NCBI GenBank assembly: GCA_910576895.1
Contig: CAJTJZ010000004.1
Coordinates: forward strand, 1-64,000
Length of the DNA stretch: 64,000 nt
Direction of reading: 5' to 3'
From: an uncultured Lachnospiraceae bacterium
GTDB taxonomy: Bacteria; Bacillota; Clostridia; Lachnospirales; Lachnospiraceae
Positions 59,827-64,000 of the stretch are shown here, one piece after another. Every line of letters begins with the position of its first letter. Within the stretch, counting starts at the first letter, position 1. The notes below the pieces were generated by a model that was not told where the DNA came from, did not search any database, and worked only from the letters and a program-made list of their open reading frames with translations. Made by a program: the position numbers and the translations under genes.

Positions 59827-61806
59827 ATGAAAAAAACAATTGGAATCCTTGCTCATGTTGATGCTGGAAAAACAACACTTTCCGAACAGATTTTATATCA
59901 TGCAGGTGCGATTTCTTCTTGTGGTCGCGTTGATCATAAAGATACTTTTTTAGATAATCATGAAATTGAACAAAATAGAGGAATTACTATTTTTTCTGGG
60001 CTTGCTCACTTTTTCTGGAATGATAATGATTATTATTTAATTGATACACCGGGTCATATTGATTTTGCTGGGGAAACGGAGCGTGCCATTTCTATTTTAG
60101 ATTATGCGATTCTTGTTATTAATACAGCCGCTGGTATGGAAGCTTATACTTTATCTTTATTTCAATTATTAAAAAAACATCAGATTCCTGTTTTTTTCTT
60201 TTTAAATAAAATAGATTTAGTACAAGCCGATATTTCACGTTGTCTTAAAGATATTACAGAGAAATGTACAAAACAACTTTTATATATAGAATCTTTTGAT
60301 AGTTTAAATCATCCAACAGAGGATTTTATTACAAGATCTGCAGAATTAGATGATGATTTATTAGAATTATTTTTAGAGGAAGCATTAAATCAAACGGAGT
60401 TTTTGCGAGGACTTATAAAAGCGATAGGAAATAGAACTCTTTTTCCTTGTATTTCTGGATCAGCATTAAATGATAAGGGAGTGCTTGATTTTTTAGCTAT
60501 TTTTGATTTATTAACAACAACAGATTATGAAGAAAAAGTACAAGAAGAATTTCATGCCATGGCATATCAAATTCGTCATGATAAAAATGGAGAACGTCTA
60601 ACATTTTTTAAAGTTCTTTCTGGAAAAATTCAGGTAAAATCTATCGTAAACTATCAAGGAAATCAGATCTTTTCTGTATCACAGGAACATCATCATCTGA
60701 AACAGGAAATACAAGAAAAACAGGAAAAAATTAACCAAATACGCTGTTATCATGGAAGTGCTTTTACTATAGTACAGGAGGCATTTGCTGGTGATATTAT
60801 TGCTGTTACAGGGCTTTCTTCTTTAAATCCTGTGAATGTATCAGAACTGGAATTTCGTCCTTCTTTAAAATCAAAAATTATTGTAAAAAATTGTAATGAT
60901 ATAAGATTAATTTTAAAAAATTTAAAATTATTGGAAGCAGAAGATCCATTATTAAATGTTACTTATGAACCTGCTTTGGAAGAAATTCATTTAGAAATTA
61001 TGGGAAAAGTCCAGTTAGAAGTATTAAAACAATATTTATTAGATCGTTTTTCTATGGAAGCGGAATTTGAATCTCCAGAAATTTTATATAAAGAAACGAT
61101 TGCCAGTCCTGTTTTTGGCTGTGGGCATTTTGAACCTCTTCGTCATTATGCGGAAGTTCATCTTTTATTAGAGCCTGCTGCAAGTAATAGTGGAATTTCT
61201 TTTGAAAGCAATTGTCATGTTGACATATTAGCTTTAAATTTTCAACGTCTTATTAAGACACATGTTTTTGAAAAGGAACATAAAGGAATTTTAACTGGTT
61301 CTCCTCTGACGGATGTAAAGATTACATTAATGAAAGGGCGTTCTCATATAAAACATACAGAAGGTGGTGATTTTAGAGAGGCAACCTATCGGGCGATTCG
61401 ACAGGCATTAGAACAAGCAGAAAATATTTTATTAGAGCCTTATTATTCTATAGAAATTTATGCGGATAATATTTATCTTGGGCGTATCTTATCGGATATA
61501 CGTAAATTACATGGTACATTAGAGATACAAGAACAGACAGGGAATATGATTTATATCTTGGCATCTGGACCTGTTGCTTGTTTTTTAGATTATCCACTGG
61601 AATTTATTTCCTTTACAAGAGGTACGGGTATTATTTCTATGAAACAACAAGGTTATAGGGCTTGTCATAATACAGAACAAGTAATTGCACAAAAAGGATA
61701 TGATAAAGATGCTGATTTAGATAATGTTTCTTGTTCTGTATTTTGTCATAAGGGAGAATCATTTCTTGTTCCTTGGGATAAAGTAGGGGAGTATATGCAT
61801 TGCTAA
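59827..61806 (+). CDS. Chromosomal EF-G/Tet(M)-like translational GTPase
   Basis: This 659-residue protein has the full domain order of elongation factor G and ribosomal-protection proteins. G motifs are AHVDAGKTT (G1), RGITI (G2), DTPGH (G3) and NKID (G4). The later domains include EEIHLEIMGKVQLEVLKQYL and FESPEILYKETI. It is the size of Tet(M)/Tet(O) and lacks the long EF-G-specific insert. However, the domain IV tip that is YSPVST in Tet(M) reads HIKHTEGGDFREATY here, so tetracycline release cannot be assumed. A housekeeping or other ribosome-protecting role is more likely. Its promoter is at 59741. Confidence 0.88.
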   Translation: MKKTIGILAHVDAGKTTLSEQILYHAGAISSCGRVDHKDTFLDNHEIEQNRGITIFSGLAHFFWNDNDYYLIDTPGHIDFAGETERAISILDYAILVINTAAGMEAYTLSLFQLLKKHQIPVFFFLNKIDLVQADISRCLKDITEKCTKQLLYIESFDSLNHPTEDFITRSAELDDDLLELFLEEALNQTEFLRGLIKAIGNRTLFPCISGSALNDKGVLDFLAIFDLLTTTDYEEKVQEEFHAMAYQIRHDKNGERLTFFKVLSGKIQVKSIVNYQGNQIFSVSQEHHHLKQEIQEKQEKINQIRCYHGSAFTIVQEAFAGDIIAVTGLSSLNPVNVSELEFRPSLKSKIIVKNCNDIRLILKNLKLLEAEDPLLNVTYEPALEEIHLEIMGKVQLEVLKQYLLDRFSMEAEFESPEILYKETIASPVFGCGHFEPLRHYAEVHLLLEPAASNSGISFESNCHVDILALNFQRLIKTHVFEKEHKGILTGSPLTDVKITLMKGRSHIKHTEGGDFREATYRAIRQALEQAENILLEPYYSIEIYADNIYLGRILSDIRKLHGTLEIQEQTGNMIYILASGPVACFLDYPLEFISFTRGTGIISMKQQGYRACHNTEQVIAQKGYDKDADLDNVSCSVFCHKGESFLVPWDKVGEYMHC

Positions 61807-61851
61807 TCTATGATTATTTGAATTTTACCTATCTTCTATTTTTTTATAAGA

Positions 61852-62403
61852 TTATTCATATGGATTAATCATAACAAGGCGATGGCAGTCTTGCCATTGC
61901 CCATTAATTTTTATACAAGAATAGGACATTCCTTCTGGATAAAAGCCAAGTTTTTTGCTTAAATTTAAAGAAGGAATATTTTTCGGAGAAATTAAAACCT
62001 CAATACGATGTAGTTTCCATTCATGAAATATTAAATCTAAAGATTTTGCAATCGCTTCTGCTCCATAGCGGTGGCGTATATAATTTTTATCAATTTTATA
62101 GCCAAGCAGACAATTTTGATAAATGCCATAATGAATATTGCTAAAGCAAACAGACCCAATAATAGTATTGGGATTTTCTTTTAAAAATAAATAAAAACGC
62201 AAATATTTTGAGCGAATAAATTGATTCATTTCATCAACAAGAACAGCTCTTTGATAATCAAGCGTATAAAAATTAGGAACTTTTACTGCTTCCCATGGTT
62301 CAAAAAAGTCTTTATTACGTATATAAAAATCAAGTACAAGTTTTGCATCATTTGCAGAAAGGACTTTTAGAAAAAGTCGTCTGCTTTCTTGAGTTATATT
62401 CAT
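61852..62403 (-). CDS. GNAT family N-acetyltransferase (RimJ/RimL type)
   Basis: This 183-residue protein resembles ribosomal-protein or amino-acid acetyltransferases: SRRLFLKVLSANDAKLVLDF near the start, PNTIIGSVCFSNIHYGIYQN in the core, the acetyl-CoA loop RHRYGAEAIAKSLDLIFHEW and the end SLNLSKKLGFYPEGMSYSC. The substrate is unknown. It is divergent from tadA; a TATAAT at 62452 lies in the gap. Confidence 0.88.
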   Translation of the reverse strand: MNITQESRRLFLKVLSANDAKLVLDFYIRNKDFFEPWEAVKVPNFYTLDYQRAVLVDEMNQFIRSKYLRFYLFLKENPNTIIGSVCFSNIHYGIYQNCLLGYKIDKNYIRHRYGAEAIAKSLDLIFHEWKLHRIEVLISPKNIPSLNLSKKLGFYPEGMSYSCIKINGQWQDCHRLVMINPYE

Positions 62404-62517
62404 AGTATATCCCGTTTAAAAAATTTTTCTTTTCTTTATAATAATTTGTGCTATAATAGTAAAGATAAAAATAAGTATAACAAAGAAAGGATAAAAATAC
62501 AAGAAGACTGTTGGAAT

Positions 62518-63003
62518 ATGGAAAAATTATCTCAGGATGAAAAATTTATGAAAGAAGCAATTCTCCAAGCAAAAAAAGCATATGCTCTTAAGGAAGTTCC
62601 GATTGGCTGTGTCATTGTTCGAGAGGGAAAAATTATTGGCAGAGGATATAATCGAAGAAATACAGATAAAAATACATTTGCTCATGCAGAGATGACAGCA
62701 ATGAAAAAGGCAATGAAAATAATCGGTGATTGGCGATTAGAGGAATGTTGTTTGTATGTTACGCTAGAGCCTTGTCCTATGTGTGCAGGTGCAATTATTC
62801 AGGCGAGGATTCCAAGGGTTGTTGCAGCATGTATGAATCCAAAAGCAGGTTGTGCAGGATCGGTAATTAATCTTTTACAGCTTAAGGGGTTAAATCATCA
62901 AGCAGAATTTTTGCATGGTATTTTAGAAGACGAGTGTTCTGCAATGCTCACACAATTTTTTCGAGAATTAAGAAAACAGAAGAAAAAAAAATCCATTACT
63001 TGA
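62518..63003 (+). CDS. tadA: tRNA-specific adenosine deaminase TadA
   Basis: TadA converts the wobble adenosine 34 of tRNA-Arg(ACG) to inosine. The 161-residue protein has MKEAILQAKKAYALKEVPIG, the zinc/catalytic HAE in FAHAEMTAM and PCxxC in EPCPMCAGAI, and GCAGSVINLL. The start at 62518 has only a weak upstream site (AAAGAAAGG lies about 30 bases away), but no better in-frame start codon is visible and homology begins here. It precedes the SRP RNA, as in Bacillus. Confidence 0.93.
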   Translation: MEKLSQDEKFMKEAILQAKKAYALKEVPIGCVIVREGKIIGRGYNRRNTDKNTFAHAEMTAMKKAMKIIGDWRLEECCLYVTLEPCPMCAGAIIQARIPRVVAACMNPKAGCAGSVINLLQLKGLNHQAEFLHGILEDECSAMLTQFFRELRKQKKKKSIT

Positions 63004-63028
63004 CAGCATCAAAGAAATTTTATATACT
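63000..63028 (+). promoter_or_regulatory. SRP RNA promoter, -35 overlapping the tadA stop
   Basis: TTGACA (63000-63005), 17 bp, TATACT (63023-63028). The TGA stop of tadA is part of the -35. The predicted start near 63035 leaves about 40 bases of 5' precursor. Confidence 0.85.
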
Positions 63029-63074
63029 AATATTTGTGAATGTCTTATCACGTTTTTGATTATTTGTCAAAAAG

Positions 63075-63341
63075 CTTCCGTACTAGCCGGGAAAGCAGCG
63101 GCTTCCTGTACCTGCAATCCGCTATAGCAGGGGTGAATGCCCGTCTGAGGCTTGTGTTTTGTGGAGCTGCCTTTAGTAAGTGATGTTGACGTTTTGGTCT
63201 TACGCAACAGGAATCCATGAACCGTGTCAGGTCAGGAATGAAGCAGCACTAAGTGGAAGCTTCTGTGTGCCGTAAGGGTGCCGGGATCGAGTTAACTGCT
63301 AGAGTAACGTCCATGAAAGCAGGTCGAAGCGGGATGTGCGG
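63075..63341 (+). ncRNA. ffs: Signal recognition particle RNA (large, scRNA type)
   Basis: About 267 bases aligning with the Bacillus scRNA: Alu-domain start GCTATAGCAGGGGTGAATGC region, TGATGTTGACGTTTTGGTC and CAACAGGAATCCATGAACC, then the S-domain loop GTCAGGTCAGGAATGAAGCA with the GGAA-type tetraloop that binds Ffh. The ends pair (CCGTAC near 63078 with GTGCGG at 63336-63341). An Alu domain means the long Gram-positive form. A terminator follows. Confidence 0.95.
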
Positions 63342-63369
63342 ATTTTATAAATATAAAAATATTTTTGAA

Positions 63370-63402
63370 AACTTCTTTAGGAAACTTAAGGAAGTTTTTT
63401 TT
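63370..63402 (+). terminator. Terminator of the SRP RNA
   Basis: AACTTCTTTAG pairs with CTTAAGGAAGTT (G-U pairs allowed) around a short loop, followed by eight T. Confidence 0.85.
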
Positions 63403-63494
63403 GTTCCTTTCTTGTCTATCTCTTGATTTTATGTTAATATGATAAAATAGTGGCAAATATTGTGTTAATTTAAGGTAAATATTAGGAGGTAACA

Positions 63495-64000
63495 ATGGAG
63501 TGGAAACTAAATGAGGCCAATCAAGTCCCGAAAGGAACAATTCTGCTAAAAAAAGGTGAAAAGACAGAGTTTCTTCTTCTGGTAATTAAAGGACGTGTGG
63601 CTGCTTATAATGAAGATATTTTTTATATGGTTAGTTCAGGAGGACTTCTTGGACTTAAAGATATGGAAGAACAGGAATATAGCACAAATTATGAAGCATT
63701 AGAAAATACCATTATTATGGTATGGAAAAATGGTGGTAGAAGATTATTAAAAGATGTATTGGCAAAAAATGCAAATACTTCTGCAACGCTTGCTATCGTA
63801 ATGGGGCGTCAATTGTTTGAAAGTCGAAGGCTTTATCAGTCGCTTTTGGAAAGTGCAGTAAAAACGTATGGTTTTTTAAAAGATACTTATCGTATTTACT
63901 TAGATTCTGGTAATGAGGGACGTGCACAAATCCAGCCAATTCCTGCGATTGATTCTTTAGAAGGATATTGTGCAGAATTTGATAAAGAACATGGAAATAT
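63495..64000 (+). CDS. Cyclic-nucleotide-binding-domain protein (partial, continues past the window)
   Basis: The open frame runs off the window after 168 codons. AGGAGG precedes the ATG. The first about 110 residues resemble a CRP-type cyclic nucleotide-binding beta-roll (NQVPKGTILLKKGEKTEFLL, LVIKGRVAAYNEDIFYMV, SSGGLLGLKDMEE), followed by a helix (FESRRLYQSLLESAVKTYGF). Whether a helix-turn-helix or another domain follows cannot be seen. In Bacillus the gene after tadA and the SRP RNA is dnaX, so this gene is either an insertion or a local difference. Confidence 0.75.
   Translation, partial: MEWKLNEANQVPKGTILLKKGEKTEFLLLVIKGRVAAYNEDIFYMVSSGGLLGLKDMEEQEYSTNYEALENTIIMVWKNGGRRLLKDVLAKNANTSATLAIVMGRQLFESRRLYQSLLESAVKTYGFLKDTYRIYLDSGNEGRAQIQPIPAIDSLEGYCAEFDKEHGN

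Noticed and set aside
59827..61806. Calling the GTPase a tetracycline resistance gene
   Set aside because: The domain IV tip lacks the YSPVST motif and the context is not mobile.
62389..62517. N-terminal extension of tadA
   Set aside because: The extra 43 residues have no TadA homology, overlap the acetyltransferase start and include the TATAAT of the gap.
1..64000. Insertion sequences, prophage, tRNA or rRNA genes
   Set aside because: No transposase, integrase or phage protein motifs, and no cloverleaf or rRNA sequence was recognised by eye; a tRNA or profile search would settle it.

Overview
This is the replication-origin region of a very AT-rich, low-GC Gram-positive chromosome, most probably a Lachnospiraceae (Clostridia) genome. 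The gene order gyrA-gyrB-recF-S4 protein-dnaN-dnaA // rpmH-rnpA-yidD-yidC-jag-mnmE-mnmG-rsmG-parA-parB is the classical Firmicutes origin arrangement. The large scRNA-type SRP RNA, strong GGAGG ribosome binding sites, TTGACA/TATAAT promoters, pdxST, and a DUF4446 gene after parB agree with this. Genus cannot be fixed from the sequence alone. No rRNA, tRNA, CRISPR array, prophage or recognisable transposase was seen.

Layout. 1-331: intergenic, with a truncated copy of a small structured repeat. 332-9012: leftward replication operon (dnaA, dnaN, an S4-domain protein, recF broken by a frameshift, gyrB, gyrA). 7365-7611 and 9214-9521: bipartite oriC with 26 perfect DnaA boxes plus three near-matches, and a TAG-trinucleotide (DnaA-trio) unwinding element beside dnaN. 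9579-17286: rightward ribosome/membrane/tRNA-modification block. 17603-19129: a NarL-type two-component pair. 19534-25434: chromosome partitioning (parA, parB, three perfect parS sites) mixed with remnants of siroheme/cobalamin metabolism (Met8-like, CbiK, and a CobS whose catalytic acids are replaced). 25682-29898: an acetyltransferase, a lipoprotein and a BlaI/BlaR-like sensor-repressor operon. 30043-36852: pdxST, sbcDC and an unknown gene. 36929-41709: two-component system plus ABC-2 exporter. 41913-45007: FIST sensor, soluble chemoreceptor and glycerol-1-phosphate dehydrogenase-like operon. 45045-52556: acetyltransferase, aldo/keto reductase, PadR/DUF4097, TetR/ABC and a MerR-methyltransferase fusion. 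52723-58329: secreted protein, second two-component system and a Bce-like ABC transporter. 58419-64000: unknown conserved protein, an EF-G/Tet(M)-like GTPase, acetyltransferase, tadA, SRP RNA and a partial cyclic-nucleotide-domain protein.

How parts work together. DnaA boxes, the DnaA-trio element, the DnaA box fused to the dnaN start and the parS sites together form the origin initiation and segregation domain. The right half is an accessory sensing region: three two-component systems, BlaI/BlaR, PadR, TetR and MerR regulators, each next to its own output genes, and most with visible operators or promoters.

Most notable: (i) a ~135 bp element with three stem-loops and TATACT/AGTATA ends, in two full copies with a compensatory stem change and one internally deleted copy; (ii) the recF frameshift; (iii) the FIST-chemoreceptor-dehydrogenase operon; (iv) a parS at the heart of a 38 bp perfect palindrome between convergent genes; (v) promoters whose -35 lies in the 3' arm of the preceding terminator.
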